Below, one piece after another: positions 24,504-33,619 of a stretch of DNA of 42,375 nucleotides. The notes below the pieces were generated by a model. It did no database searches, was not told the origin of the DNA, and was given only the letters and a program-made list of their open reading frames with translations. Source of the stretch: an uncultured Bdellovibrio sp. (GTDB taxonomy: Bacteria > Bdellovibrionota > Bdellovibrionia > Bdellovibrionales > Bdellovibrionaceae); NCBI RefSeq assembly GCF_946478835.1, contig NZ_CAMLDV010000011.1, forward strand, positions 1 through 42,375, given 5' to 3'. Numbering within the stretch: the first letter of the stretch is position 1; each line of letters begins with the position of its first letter. A program made the translations under genes and the position numbers.

Positions 24504-26801
24504 TTAAGAGTTTGCAGGAGCTGTCTCACCTTGAGGAAGACAGTATTTTTGAACAAGCTCCACCACCGTTTGCTTGCGCACGGGCTTGCCACAGTGTTCA
24601 TCGGCTCCGGCATTGAGACTTTTCTCAATATCTTCCATAAAACTATTCGCCGAAATCACAATCACCGGTGTTCGCGTTCGATTCTGCATGCGTTCCAAAT
24701 CACGAAGCTTGCGAATGGTATCAAGGCCCGAAATGCGCGGCATTTGCACGTCCATAAAAATCAAATCATAGTGATTGCGTTCCCACAATTCCAAGCACTC
24801 GTAGCCACCATACACAGAATCCACGATGACGAATTCCAGCTTTTTCATATAGGCCTTTAAGAGCATGTGATTTTCATCCATATCATCGACAATCAAAACA
24901 CGGCGAACCATCACTCCCGGTTCACGCACCGGCTGCTGGATAGGAGGTGCGGCAATTCGCGTTGTCCAACGCACATTCCACGGCTCTGCTTTACGGCTTT
25001 TCATAAGGATTGAAAAATAAAACTTCGATCCTAGATATTGCTGACTTTCACAGTGCAGCTCCCCGCCCATCAGTTGCACGACTTTCTTGGAAATACTTAA
25101 GCCTAAACCCGTGCCACCAAATCGGCGAGTCACCGAAGAGTCCTCTTGTCCAAACTCATCAAAGATCTTTTGCATATTTTCCTGAGCGATACCGATACCC
25201 GTATCTTTCACCTCGAAAAGAAAATATTCATGTCCCGCATCGTTCCCCGGAAAAGGCTTCACTGTAAGTTCAATGGTGCCGCGATCTGTGAACTTCACGG
25301 CATTACCCAAAAGATTCATCAGCACTTGTTTTAAGCGCAAAGAGTCGCCAACAATCCAACGATCTTGTTCTGGTCCATTAAAATGAAATTGCAAACCTTT
25401 GCGCAGAATTGCAGTTGAAACCAACGCCTCTACTTCACGAATTAAATCACTCAGTAAAAACTCACGACTTTCCAATTGCATTCGACCGTACTCGAATTTT
25501 GAAAAATCCAAGATATTATTGAGCATGCTCAACAAAGTATCGCCGGCGCTTCTCAATGCGCCCAGAAGATCCTTTTGTTCACCGTTGAGCGGAGTTTCTT
25601 CGAGCAGTTCTGCCGATCCCAACATTGCATTTAGCGGCGTGCGGATCTCATGGCTCATTGTCGATAAGAACAAGGACTTTGCTTTGGTTGCCGCTTCAGC
25701 TTTATCCCGAGACTCACGAAGTTCTTCTAGAACCGATTTATCCTGAGTCACTACATATTTGCCCGTGAGCCACACCATCAGCGTTAAAAAGAAATACGCA
25801 GTCAAAGCCACAAAACCAAAGAACACCAAACGGAAATACAAGCCGGAGTAGGCTTCCGTTTTTTCCTGGTAGATAATCATATGCCAAGGACGTCCCTTAA
25901 GAGGTTTAGAATAAGTGAGATACGTCTTTCCATCGGCTCCGGGAAAATCCTGAAGCTTCTGCCCTTGAATATTAAATATTTTTTGCGCAATTGTCGGCAT
26001 ACGGCGGAATTCATCTTTCGTGAATGCCCGAAGATATTTGTATCCCACCAAAGGAAGATCACGAGCAATCAGCGGCAGCACCGGACGACCGTGACTATCC
26101 ACGATAATGACTCCACCGGTTTCTCCTAAACGGAACGAACCCAGACGGTGCGCGATATCGCTGGCCAAGGTATCAATCCCGACAACACCTTCAAGTTTTC
26201 CATCGGAATAGATCCCCATGGTTGTGCTAAACATGACTTTTTCCATGTAGCCTTTGTCGAAATAAAAATCCGAAAAATTCACTCCCGGGTGGCCATCGTT
26301 CATAGCCCACCATTGCGCTTCGGGATCCGTGTAATAACCAGGCTCGGGAAACTGTTCAGACACGAAATAATGAGGGTCATTGTATTTCGGATTCGCAAAG
26401 AGAGAGTAATCCCTGTGCACCACATAGACATAAGAACTTTTGCCAAAATATTTTTTGGCCAGTTGCGGAGCCAAAGCAAAGTACGCGTTAAACTGCGTTG
26501 AGTGAGGTGCTATCGTTGAAGCAGCGAAGTTTCTGAACTTTTCTACACGGGAGGACGCGGGCATAGCTTCGAAAAGATCCACCATGCTTTTCAACTTTTG
26601 AACGTTCGCTTCAAGAATAAAAATATCCGTATTAAGACGGTCGACTTCCCGGGAAAGGGCGGGCTCCATGCGCTCCCGGATAGCTCTTTGTTCGGAAATA
26701 AACAAATGCGTACCGTACACTCCTATCACCAAAAGGAGAATCAGAGTTGTCACCAACTGATTGAGCCAAAAAATGTGGACCAGTGTCAGCTTTTGTTTCA
26801 T
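24504..26801 (-). CDS. Cache-domain hybrid sensor histidine kinase
   Basis: A 765-residue membrane kinase. Transmembrane helix 1 is about residues 13-35. A large periplasmic Cache-type sensor spans 36-320 (YFVSEQFPEPGYYTDPEAQWW, VVGIDTLASDI). Helix 2 is about 322-347. HisKA follows with phospho-accepting His384 in STMSHEIRTPLN, then HATPase_c with NLLGNAVKFTD, DTGIGI and GTGLGLSIS, and a receiver domain with Asp684 in IFMDVQMP. Such kinases relay a signal from a periplasmic small molecule through an internal receiver to another partner; no output domain is in this protein. The ATG 26801 lies 11 bp after the stop of the upstream outer-membrane gene, so the two form an operon, suggesting linked function. 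Confidence 0.93.
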   Translation of the reverse strand: MKQKLTLVHIFWLNQLVTTLILLLVIGVYGTHLFISEQRAIRERMEPALSREVDRLNTDIFILEANVQKLKSMVDLFEAMPASSRVEKFRNFAASTIAPHSTQFNAYFALAPQLAKKYFGKSSYVYVVHRDYSLFANPKYNDPHYFVSEQFPEPGYYTDPEAQWWAMNDGHPGVNFSDFYFDKGYMEKVMFSTTMGIYSDGKLEGVVGIDTLASDIAHRLGSFRLGETGGVIIVDSHGRPVLPLIARDLPLVGYKYLRAFTKDEFRRMPTIAQKIFNIQGQKLQDFPGADGKTYLTYSKPLKGRPWHMIIYQEKTEAYSGLYFRLVFFGFVALTAYFFLTLMVWLTGKYVVTQDKSVLEELRESRDKAEAATKAKSLFLSTMSHEIRTPLNAMLGSAELLEETPLNGEQKDLLGALRSAGDTLLSMLNNILDFSKFEYGRMQLESREFLLSDLIREVEALVSTAILRKGLQFHFNGPEQDRWIVGDSLRLKQVLMNLLGNAVKFTDRGTIELTVKPFPGNDAGHEYFLFEVKDTGIGIAQENMQKIFDEFGQEDSSVTRRFGGTGLGLSISKKVVQLMGGELHCESQQYLGSKFYFSILMKSRKAEPWNVRWTTRIAAPPIQQPVREPGVMVRRVLIVDDMDENHMLLKAYMKKLEFVIVDSVYGGYECLELWERNHYDLIFMDVQMPRISGLDTIRKLRDLERMQNRTRTPVIVISANSFMEDIEKSLNAGADEHCGKPVRKQTVVELVQKYCLPQGETAPANS

Positions 26802-26812
26802 CGATCCCGCAA

Positions 26813-28597
26813 TTAGAAGTTAATACCTGCGCCGACAGTTCCAAAGAACGTCGTCAGCTTCGCGCCAGAGCCATCCGATTTTTTTTCAAAGTAATAATTT
26901 TTCGAACCAAAACCGGCTTCACCAAAAAATCGGGGCGTCCACATCACCTTTCCATGAAAGTTGATAACGTAATCGTTACCCAAAGAAATGTCGCTGTCTG
27001 TGGAGGAAACGTATTTAATAAATTCCATATCCACCCACTTTGGATAATTCATAAATGGAATTTTGCTAAACCAATAATCCAACACGCGTGGCATTGAGCG
27101 GGCCCAGAAAAGACCCACACCTGTTTTTGGAACGGTCAAATCACCGACTTGCATGGATTCATAAGCTAAAATCAAACCCACCGTTTCATCTTTTTCCCAA
27201 AGGCCCGGATTGAAACGATAGCGCAGATCCGCTTGCGCTACTTTTAGATCGACGTCTTCACTTGAACCCGTGTCGTCGGAAGCCGGAAGCTTCGTGATCG
27301 ATGTGAAATAACGAGCGCTCACACCCCATCTTTGTTTTGAAAGATAGTAATTTTGCCAACCAAAGATGTCGTTAAACCACCAAGAAACGTGTCCTTCACC
27401 TAACATCACAAAGTCACTGCCGCTGGTAAGAACCCCCGTCAAACGCAAACTCGCCTCACCCGCGCCACCGCGATAAATGTCCAAATAAGACTTGTGCGTT
27501 ACTTTTTCGCCTGGAACTTCAAGGAAGGCCGTGTTCATCGCAAATTTTTCAGGAGCAGAAAACTCCCAGACCTGCAAATGATCTTCAGCATCTTTAACCG
27601 TCATTTTGTCCTTCGCCGAATAAGTTCCCAGCAACGACTTATCAGAAATATAACGGCGGTCTTTCTGTCGAGGAGGATCTGTGATTTCCAAGGCATAACT
27701 GAAAACCCCGCCGGATTTTCCAGGCAGGATCAAACGCGCATTTTTTTGAACGACGTCGGCCTGCCACAAATCACGAGAAGCTCCAATGGTGCTTTCAAAA
27801 CCCAAAAATTTTGTGACCTTGCTATAGTCATTGCCAGGAAGAATCTGCGCTTCCGCTTTCAGTGGAGCAGGAAGTTCCCCCGTGAGAGTCACCTGACCTT
27901 CTTTTTCAGATTCAATCATGTCTTTGATAACAGGAGAAATTGGTTCAGAAACGAATTCATAAGTAGCATTATTATTCAGTGTCGCTAGGAACTGAACCGG
28001 GGCACCAACAGCGACCTCCTCGACACCTTTTAATTTCTTTTCTTCGTTTTGAATAATCACGCGAGCCGTGGCTTCTGATTTAGCCGGTCCCATTTGCATG
28101 CTAGATTCTTTGATTTCAATTCCGTACCACGCAGTACAAAGACTGGAATAACCTTTTTCGACTTCAGAACGTAGACAGAAACGAAAATGCTCGCCATCTT
28201 TCCATTGCGGAGCTTTTGCTCCTTTTAGATCTTTAAACGACCAAACGCCTGTGCCCTCGGCCTTCTGTTTCCACAGTTCTTTTCCCTGCTGATTGATGAC
28301 GGTGATTTCGCCACCTGGAACTAATTCCGGATTCCATGTGAAATTCAGAGATTCATTTTCCAATTTTGCAGAGAAAGAATCGCCATCAAAGACAAGACCG
28401 TTGATTTCCAGCGATTTGCCTTTGGATTTTTTTAAATCGTAATCAATCTGCGGATTTTTGATTTTCAATTCTTGATCCGTCACCGCAAAGAACAAGGGTT
28501 TAGAATACTCTGGAGATTTTTTCTCTGGCGGAGTTTGAGCAAAAGCGAAAGAAATCCCGAAGCTGATGCAAATCAAAGTTGCGAAAACGATCTTCAC
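26813..28597 (-). CDS. Outer-membrane protein, beta-rich periplasmic domain plus barrel
   Basis: A 594-residue exported protein starting at GTG 28597 with AAGGA eight bases before. The signal peptide is cleaved near AFA/QTPP. Residues about 30-230 look like one or more beta-sandwich domains (EITVINQQGKELWKQ, RFCLRSEVEKGYSSLC with two Cys). The last 200 residues look like a barrel (WWFNDIFGWQNYYLSKQRWGV, YVINFHGKVMWTPRFFGEAGFG), ending in GINF. I do not recognise the family. Its co-transcription with a Cache hybrid kinase 11 bp downstream suggests that it binds or passes the ligand that the kinase senses, or is itself under its control. Function otherwise unknown. Confidence 0.75.
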   Translation of the reverse strand: MKIVFATLICISFGISFAFAQTPPEKKSPEYSKPLFFAVTDQELKIKNPQIDYDLKKSKGKSLEINGLVFDGDSFSAKLENESLNFTWNPELVPGGEITVINQQGKELWKQKAEGTGVWSFKDLKGAKAPQWKDGEHFRFCLRSEVEKGYSSLCTAWYGIEIKESSMQMGPAKSEATARVIIQNEEKKLKGVEEVAVGAPVQFLATLNNNATYEFVSEPISPVIKDMIESEKEGQVTLTGELPAPLKAEAQILPGNDYSKVTKFLGFESTIGASRDLWQADVVQKNARLILPGKSGGVFSYALEITDPPRQKDRRYISDKSLLGTYSAKDKMTVKDAEDHLQVWEFSAPEKFAMNTAFLEVPGEKVTHKSYLDIYRGGAGEASLRLTGVLTSGSDFVMLGEGHVSWWFNDIFGWQNYYLSKQRWGVSARYFTSITKLPASDDTGSSEDVDLKVAQADLRYRFNPGLWEKDETVGLILAYESMQVGDLTVPKTGVGLFWARSMPRVLDYWFSKIPFMNYPKWVDMEFIKYVSSTDSDISLGNDYVINFHGKVMWTPRFFGEAGFGSKNYYFEKKSDGSGAKLTTFFGTVGAGINF

Positions 28598-28818
28598 AGT
28601 AACGTCCTTCTTTATTTATCCTTAACAATCAGAATAACCGCCAAACGCAGCTCTGTCCGTTAAATCACAATGAATCAGACTTTGTGCTAGCAAAGAATAT
28701 GCGTCCATTTTTCCAGGAATTTCCACCCTATCGCCCGATAGTGCGATGCATTTGCATTGCCTCACAGTCCAGCGTGAAATAGCCTCCCTACCGTTTAGAC
28801 ACCTAATGGAGGGTATTC

Positions 28819-29208
28819 ATGAAAAAGCTTATCGTAGCAGCTTTGGTTCTTATCGGTTCTTCTGCAATGGCAGACACAACAGTTTTGAAATGTGTAGTTC
28901 CAGAAAGTACTTCTGTGAGCTTGAACATTGATCTTGCTGACGATCAATCAGCAGATTTCGTTATCGTTTCTTTGAATGAAAAGAGCGCTCAATCTGTGTT
29001 CTTCTCTCAAATGGATAAAGGCACTGTAGCGGCGCAAATCCAAAATGGTTTCTTGAATCTTTTGGCTTTGACTGACAAATCTTCTCAAGAAGATGGCGTT
29101 ATCAAAAACACAGGTTTCTTGGGCTTGGGTAAAGAAGCTGATGGTTCTTTCGGTGGTTTCCTTGCAGCTAACGGAAACATCTACCCACTTTCTTGCACAA
29201 CAAAATAA
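28819..29208 (+). CDS. Small secreted protein with two cysteines
   Basis: A 129-residue protein with a textbook signal peptide (MKKLIVAALVLIGSSAMA, cleavage before Asp19). The mature 111 residues have one Cys near each end (LKCVVP and LSCTTK), which could close a disulphide around a beta-rich domain. Codon choice is strongly biased to a few codons (many GCT, TCT, CTT), as in well-expressed genes here. Strong GGAGGG precedes ATG 28819. The gene is flanked by a 221-bp upstream gap and a strong terminator, so it is a single-gene unit. Family unknown. Confidence 0.78.
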   Translation: MKKLIVAALVLIGSSAMADTTVLKCVVPESTSVSLNIDLADDQSADFVIVSLNEKSAQSVFFSQMDKGTVAAQIQNGFLNLLALTDKSSQEDGVIKNTGFLGLGKEADGSFGGFLAANGNIYPLSCTTK

Positions 29209-29229
29209 TTTTTTGCTAACAAGAAAAAC

Positions 29230-29260
29230 AAAAAAGGCTCCTCACAAGGGAGCCTTTTTT
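29230..29260. terminator. Bidirectional terminator
   Basis: AAAAAAGGCTCC (29230-29241) pairs with GGAGCCTTTTTT (29249-29260). It lies between the small secreted protein (+) and the Cys-rich small protein (-). Confidence 0.92.
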
Positions 29261-29264
29261 ATTT

Positions 29265-29519
29265 CTATCTTCCGATCACCGCACCGGCATTGGATTTCAA
29301 GCACTGCACTTTGCATTTCTCATCGACGCTGACAAGAGTTCCCGGGATACATGTAAGATAAAGCGGACGTATCAACGACAAAGCCTGTTGATGGCTCACA
29401 TGTTTTGAACATTGTTTTTTCATGACGTCTTGAACAGACTCGACCTTTCCAGCATACGCCGGAGATTTTAAAGACAGCAAAGCCACAATAAGAAAAATAA
29501 ATCGGACGATTTTCATCAT
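29265..29519 (-). CDS. Small Cys-containing exported protein
   Basis: An 84-residue protein with a signal peptide (MMKIVRFIFLIVALLSLKSPAYA, cleavage before Gly24). The mature 60 residues carry four cysteines (KKQCSKH, LTCIPG, EKCKVQC), consistent with two disulphides. ATG 29519 shares its first base with the stop of the porin-like gene (TAATGATG), so translation is coupled; the second ATG at 29516 is an alternative. This tight link suggests a partner or small subunit for the porin-like protein. Family not recognised. Confidence 0.7.
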   Translation of the reverse strand: MMKIVRFIFLIVALLSLKSPAYAGKVESVQDVMKKQCSKHVSHQQALSLIRPLYLTCIPGTLVSVDEKCKVQCLKSNAGAVIGR

Positions 29520-30865
29520 TAGAAATCCGTCCTTAAACTGAGGTACAAAGTTTTCACTTCGCGATCAGAAGATACAACCGGACCAATGAAGGTCGGTAAA
29601 TTTGAAAACTGCTGCCAACGAAATCCTGCACGGACCGTTGCAAAGTCCATCCATTTTTTCGTGAAATAAAAGTGATGACCAACCCCGTTGGTGCGATAAA
29701 AGCGCGTGAGGTCTTCGTCAGCCGAAGAAAAATAGAGAGAATTCTTAGAACCCTCCAACCACTCATAGCCCGTTGCCCACTGATCTTTTCTATAACGCAA
29801 AGAAATCAGAGCAACATGTCCATTGAGCGTGTCGGAATTTTTCGTCGTTCCAAAGCCAGTTCCCGGTCCGTTGAAAAAACCATCGCTCTCTGTTTGATTG
29901 AAAGTGTAGTTTAAAGAGACATCAAAATTTCCGCGATCAATTCCTAACATTTCCACAGAGGCGGTAGCCGCACGGGAAGTGATACTCAAATTGGAAGTAC
30001 CCGCACCTGATGAAAACGGCAGATTGGAAAACTGATAGGCCTGCAGAATAAATCCAAGCTCATCCGTAAAAGATATATTTTTTGAAGAGTAATCCGACTG
30101 CAGCGCCACCAAATCAATCAAGGTATTTAAAGAAGTTCCCGTCGGAACTCCCGCGTTGGTGTCAGACTTCGGAGGACTGAGGTTTTCATCATTCGCCCCT
30201 GCTCGTCCGCCGTTCACATCACTAAAAGGTGTGTATAAGGCTCGCAGCGCCCATTGATTTCCCTCAGACAATTGCGAATCCAGACGATAGGTCAAGGCCG
30301 CACCATCCAAAGGAGAGTTGTAATTCATTAAAGGATAAGTTCCCTGGCGCGGTCGTATATCCCAATAATTTGTCGGAGAGCCATGCACCGTGGGAAGACG
30401 ACCTACCGATAACGTCCAAGCACTTTGCGCCGGAGATAAATCCACATACGCCCGCTCAAGATAAATCGTAGACCCCGTATTCCCGTAGGCAACATCCAAG
30501 TCATCATTGAATACACCGTCAGATCCTTGCTCTCTCCAGCGATTGAAAAACTTTGTCGCCGTCGTGCGCGAGTAAACTTTGATCTGCGGACTGACTTCTG
30601 CATCCGCGTTCAAAGAAAAACGCAAATGCCAATAGTCCAAACCCTTGTGATCTTTAGCGACGGGGTAGGTTTCTTTAACGGCGATATCATTGTAGGAACT
30701 CACCAGAGTTCCACTGAAAGAAAAGTAGTTCAAAGTTTGATTGGCTTCGAGTTCCGCAAGTCTTTGCTCAACACTTTTCGCAGGCGCGACCGACGTCATC
30801 ACCGCTGGCTCTTGCGCCAGGCAAATACTGCTAAGAATGAAAGTGAAAACAAAAATAACTTTCAC
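29519..30865 (-). CDS. DUF3373-type porin-like outer-membrane protein
   Basis: A 448-residue protein with a signal peptide cleaved near CLA/QEP. A short coiled-coil-like piece (SVEQRLAELEANQ) follows, then a beta-barrel with motifs typical of DUF3373 proteins: DYWHLRFSLNADAEVSPQIKVYSR, YLERAYVDL, TLSVGRLPTVHGSPTNYWD and an ending in SLRTDF. Barrels with this start often form trimeric porins; specificity is unknown. The start is GTG 30865 with GAGGGG six bases upstream; an ORF extension to 30913 has no such site and would spoil the signal peptide. The next gene starts inside the stop codon. Confidence 0.8.
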   Translation of the reverse strand: MKVIFVFTFILSSICLAQEPAVMTSVAPAKSVEQRLAELEANQTLNYFSFSGTLVSSYNDIAVKETYPVAKDHKGLDYWHLRFSLNADAEVSPQIKVYSRTTATKFFNRWREQGSDGVFNDDLDVAYGNTGSTIYLERAYVDLSPAQSAWTLSVGRLPTVHGSPTNYWDIRPRQGTYPLMNYNSPLDGAALTYRLDSQLSEGNQWALRALYTPFSDVNGGRAGANDENLSPPKSDTNAGVPTGTSLNTLIDLVALQSDYSSKNISFTDELGFILQAYQFSNLPFSSGAGTSNLSITSRAATASVEMLGIDRGNFDVSLNYTFNQTESDGFFNGPGTGFGTTKNSDTLNGHVALISLRYRKDQWATGYEWLEGSKNSLYFSSADEDLTRFYRTNGVGHHFYFTKKWMDFATVRAGFRWQQFSNLPTFIGPVVSSDREVKTLYLSLRTDF

Positions 30866-30960
30866 GATGAACCCCTCATCTTCGGGATTAACATCCTGAA
30901 AGGTTCGAATCAATCAGAGGAGAATTACAATTCGGAAAGAATTTCGAGAGAGAAAAAATC

Positions 30961-30993
30961 AAAAAAAAAAGGGAGCTGAAACAGCTCCCTTTT
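30961..30993 (-). terminator. Terminator of the rplM-rpsI unit
   Basis: GGGAGCTG (30971-30978) and CAGCTCCC (30982-30989) pair around AAA, with A/T arms. On the minus strand the tail is ten T. It sits 23 bp after the rpsI stop. Confidence 0.92.
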
Positions 30994-31015
30994 CTTCTCC
31001 GAAAACTCGAAACGA

Positions 31016-31414
31016 TTAACGTTTAGAGTATTGGAATCTACGACGAGCGCCGGCTTTACCGTATTTTTTACGCTCAACCATACGAGGATCACGCATAACG
31101 AATCCAGCTTTCTTCAAAGTACCTTTGAATTCAGCGTTGAATGCGATCAATGCACGAGTGATACCCAAACGGATTGCACCAGCTTGTCCAGACTCACCAC
31201 CACCTGAAACAGTGATTTTAGCGTCGAACTTGCCAAGTTGGCCCAATAGATCAAGAGGCTGTACGATCACCATGCGTGATTGCATACGGCTCAAATAATC
31301 ATCAGATTTTTTTCCGTTGATTGTGATTGTGCCTTTACCAGGCTTCAAGAAAACGCGCGCTGAGCTCGTTTTTCTTCTTCCAGTTGCATAATAGAATTTA
31401 TCTGCTGCTGCCAT
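31016..31414 (-). CDS. rpsI: Small ribosomal subunit protein S9
   Basis: A 132-residue S9 with the N-terminal [19 protein letters not shown], the middle [20 protein letters not shown], and the conserved C-terminal tail [14 protein letters not shown] that reaches the decoding centre. It is 12 nt after rplM, the usual order. Codon choice is strongly biased, as for ribosomal genes. Confidence 0.98.
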   Translation of the reverse strand: MAAADKFYYATGRRKTSSARVFLKPGKGTITINGKKSDDYLSRMQSRMVIVQPLDLLGQLGKFDAKITVSGGGESGQAGAIRLGITRALIAFNAEFKGTLKKAGFVMRDPRMVERKKYGKAGARRRFQYSKR

Positions 31415-31426
31415 TGTCTACTCCGA

Positions 31427-31867
31427 TTACTTCTTAGTAGGAAGTGTGTAAAGAGCTGGCTTTTGAGCAGCATGAGGATGCTCAGCACCAGTGTACGCCT
31501 TCAATTTCATGATAACGTGACGAGAAAGCTTGTTTGTAGGAAGCATTCCGCGCACAGCTTCGTGCATGATGAAAGTAGAATCTTTCTCTTTTGCTTGAGC
31601 TGCAGTCATCTCTTTCAAAGAACCGAAGAAACGAGAGTGACGGAAGTACTTCTTGTCATCCCATTTAGTTCCAGAAAGCTCCATTTTGTCCGTGTTAATA
31701 ACGACAACAAAGTCACCAGTATCAACGTTTGGAGTATAGATAGGCTTGTTTTTACCACGAAGAATGTTAGCAACAGTTGTAGCTACACGACCCACTTTTT
31801 GGTCAGCGGCATCAACGATCCACCATTTTCTTTCAACTTCATCTGCTTTTGCATTGAAAGTTTTCAT
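31427..31867 (-). CDS. rplM: Large ribosomal subunit protein L13
   Basis: A 146-residue L13: MKTFNAKADEVERKWWIVDA, VGRVATTVANILRGK, GDFVVVINTDKMELSGTKW and MLPTNKLSRHVIMKLKAYTGAEHPH. The start ATG 31867 follows GGAGACC; an earlier in-frame ATG at 31888 would add seven residues not found in the family. The 113 bp between truA and this gene are AT-rich and may hold a promoter, but I cannot point to clear boxes. Confidence 0.97.
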   Translation of the reverse strand: MKTFNAKADEVERKWWIVDAADQKVGRVATTVANILRGKNKPIYTPNVDTGDFVVVINTDKMELSGTKWDDKKYFRHSRFFGSLKEMTAAQAKEKDSTFIMHEAVRGMLPTNKLSRHVIMKLKAYTGAEHPHAAQKPALYTLPTKK

Positions 31868-31980
31868 TATAAAGGTCTCCAGTTTCATTTGAACGCATCA
31901 GTTTTACCGTCTGTGCATTCGGCAAAAATATGTTTGAGTTTAACAACGGGCTCTTACACTATTTTGCGGGAAGGGATGTT

Positions 31981-32769
31981 TTAAAGTTCTATACACCGGT
32001 TGTCAAGGTCCTGAGGATAATAAACTCTCATCAAATAAAGGCCCTGAGCTGGCGCCGGAGGACCGGCCTGGCGGCGATCCATAGCACTAATTATCTCCGC
32101 CATTTTACTAGGGTTTTCGCCTTTGCGCTCAAGCATTAGCGAGGTTCCCACGATATTGCGAACCATTTGCTTTAAAAAGCCATCGCCCGTGATATCGAAC
32201 TGCAAAACATCGGGACGGCGCCATTTCCAGTCAGCCTGGAAGATCTCGCGGACCGTGTCTTTAATAGGTGTTCCGACCGATTGAAAGCTCTTAAAGTCAT
32301 GATTTCCCAAGAGAAATTTAGAACTCGCCTGCAGATGTTCAAGGCTCACGTCCTTCCGAACCCAATCGGCGTAACGGTTCATGTGAGCACTCGGGCGAGG
32401 ACGATTCAGAATCAAATAACGGTAAGTCTTGTGGGTCGCTGATAAAGTGGCATGAAACTCTTCGGGAGCGATCCACGCCTTTTTCACGACAATAGAAGGA
32501 GGCAAATGTGAGTTTAAAGCCCAACAAATGTCCCATTTCTTAGCCGGATCAATCTTGCGATGCGTAGAAAAGTGGCAAACTTGGTTCAAAGCATGGACGC
32601 CTGCATCCGTGCGACCCGAGGCAAAAAGCGTGATCTTTTCATTAAAGACTCTCTCTAAAGCCTTTTCGATCACGTAAGCCACTGAAATTTGGTCTTCTTG
32701 TTTTTGCTTCTGCCAGCCGCAGAACCCGGTCCCGTCATAGGCGACGGTAAAGCGCACTTTTGTAGTCAT
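31981..32769 (-). CDS. truA: tRNA pseudouridine(38-40) synthase
   Basis: A 262-residue TruA. The catalytic Asp is in ASGRTDAGVHA; other family parts are FTVAYDGTGFCGWQKQ, KTYRYLIL, GNHDFKSF and FLKQMVRNIVGT. It isomerises U38-U40 in the anticodon arm. ATG 32769 is the family-typical start; the ribosome-binding site is poor. The truA-rplM-rpsI order is widely conserved. Confidence 0.96.
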   Translation of the reverse strand: MTTKVRFTVAYDGTGFCGWQKQKQEDQISVAYVIEKALERVFNEKITLFASGRTDAGVHALNQVCHFSTHRKIDPAKKWDICWALNSHLPPSIVVKKAWIAPEEFHATLSATHKTYRYLILNRPRPSAHMNRYADWVRKDVSLEHLQASSKFLLGNHDFKSFQSVGTPIKDTVREIFQADWKWRRPDVLQFDITGDGFLKQMVRNIVGTSLMLERKGENPSKMAEIISAMDRRQAGPPAPAQGLYLMRVYYPQDLDNRCIEL

Positions 32770-32825
32770 GGCGGGAAAGTACCAGCTTCGCCTCGTCTTC
32801 ACAAGGGACCCGGTACCTTTTTCTT

Positions 32826-33470
32826 TTACGGAGTCTTCGGTTGTGCCGGAGCCTCTGGAGCTGGAGCTTGTGCTGGTGGTTGAGTCGATGACTTACAAAT
32901 CTCGATTGTCGTACCTACGTCAACAACGGAGTAAATCTCACGAATCTCTTCGTTCGTTACAGCCATGCAGCCTGCTGTCCAGTTGTACGGATGGAAGCCC
33001 TGAACGAATCTTAAGAAATCCGGTCTGTCAGGATTTGGAAAACCGTGAACCATGATATTGCCGCCGGGAGATTTTCCCTTTGAGCGCGCGTATTCCGTAT
33101 CGGCTTTGTTTGGATAAGAAACGTGAAGGCTTAGGTAGTAAGCGCTTTGCGGATTTTTACTGTCGATATAGTAAATGCCTTCAGGAGTTTTTTGGTCGCC
33201 TTCGAATTGTTTGTGACCATTGGGTTGAAGACCGAAAGCCACTTTGTAAGTCTTAAGAACCACGTCGTCTTGAATCAGGTAAAGATCCTTACGATCTTTA
33301 GAAACCAAAATGCGATCGACTTTCTTTTTGTCTTTGATGAAGCGGCTGAACTGATCCGAGTTCAAGTGAGGAAGAGTGTCGACGACGCGCTTGATATCAT
33401 CGCAATAACGAGTTTCAGCCAACGCCGTAGAAGCCACCACAAAACTGAGAAGAAAGAATAATGTTTTCAT
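32826..33470 (-). CDS. Small L,D-transpeptidase (YkuD family)
   Basis: A 214-residue periplasmic protein. The signal peptide ends ALA before Glu19. A YkuD domain spans about residues 50-195: RILVSKDRKDLYLIQDD at its start, TPEGIYYID, NIMVHGFPN with the active-site His, and WTAGCMAVTNEEIREIY with the catalytic Cys. A Pro/Ala/Gln-rich tail (about 20 residues) follows. It lacks a peptidoglycan-binding domain, unlike the large enzyme at 8178-9737. Members of this short group (YafK-like) can also hydrolyse links such as Lpp-to-peptidoglycan. Which reaction it catalyses cannot be decided here. Confidence 0.88.
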   Translation of the reverse strand: MKTLFFLLSFVVASTALAETRYCDDIKRVVDTLPHLNSDQFSRFIKDKKKVDRILVSKDRKDLYLIQDDVVLKTYKVAFGLQPNGHKQFEGDQKTPEGIYYIDSKNPQSAYYLSLHVSYPNKADTEYARSKGKSPGGNIMVHGFPNPDRPDFLRFVQGFHPYNWTAGCMAVTNEEIREIYSVVDVGTTIEICKSSTQPPAQAPAPEAPAQPKTP

Positions 33471-33575
33471 GAGAGCAGAATTTACAGGTCTTCGAAGGTT
33501 CCCACAATAAGGCCCTCGCGGAACGGGAAATTAGGAAAGGACCGTCAAAAGAGTCGACACATTCCACGAGCTTCC

Positions 33576-33611
33576 GAGGGACAATGACGTTTACGACATT
33601 GTCCTCTTTTC
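33576..33611 (+). terminator. Terminator-like hairpin without an upstream gene
   Basis: GAGGGACAATG (33576-33586) pairs with CATTGTCCTC (33597-33606) with one bulged base, followed by TTTT. The nearest upstream gene runs the other way, so either a small RNA ends here or it serves another purpose. Confidence 0.4.
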
Positions 33612-33619
33612 AGGGTCCC

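Noticed and set aside
27494..27988. A 164-residue open frame on the plus strand
   Set aside because: Antisense to the 594-residue outer-membrane protein, with no signal peptide, start site or recognisable motif.
30527..30979. A 150-residue open frame on the plus strand
   Set aside because: Antisense to the porin-like gene and running into the rpsI terminator; residue composition is not protein-like.
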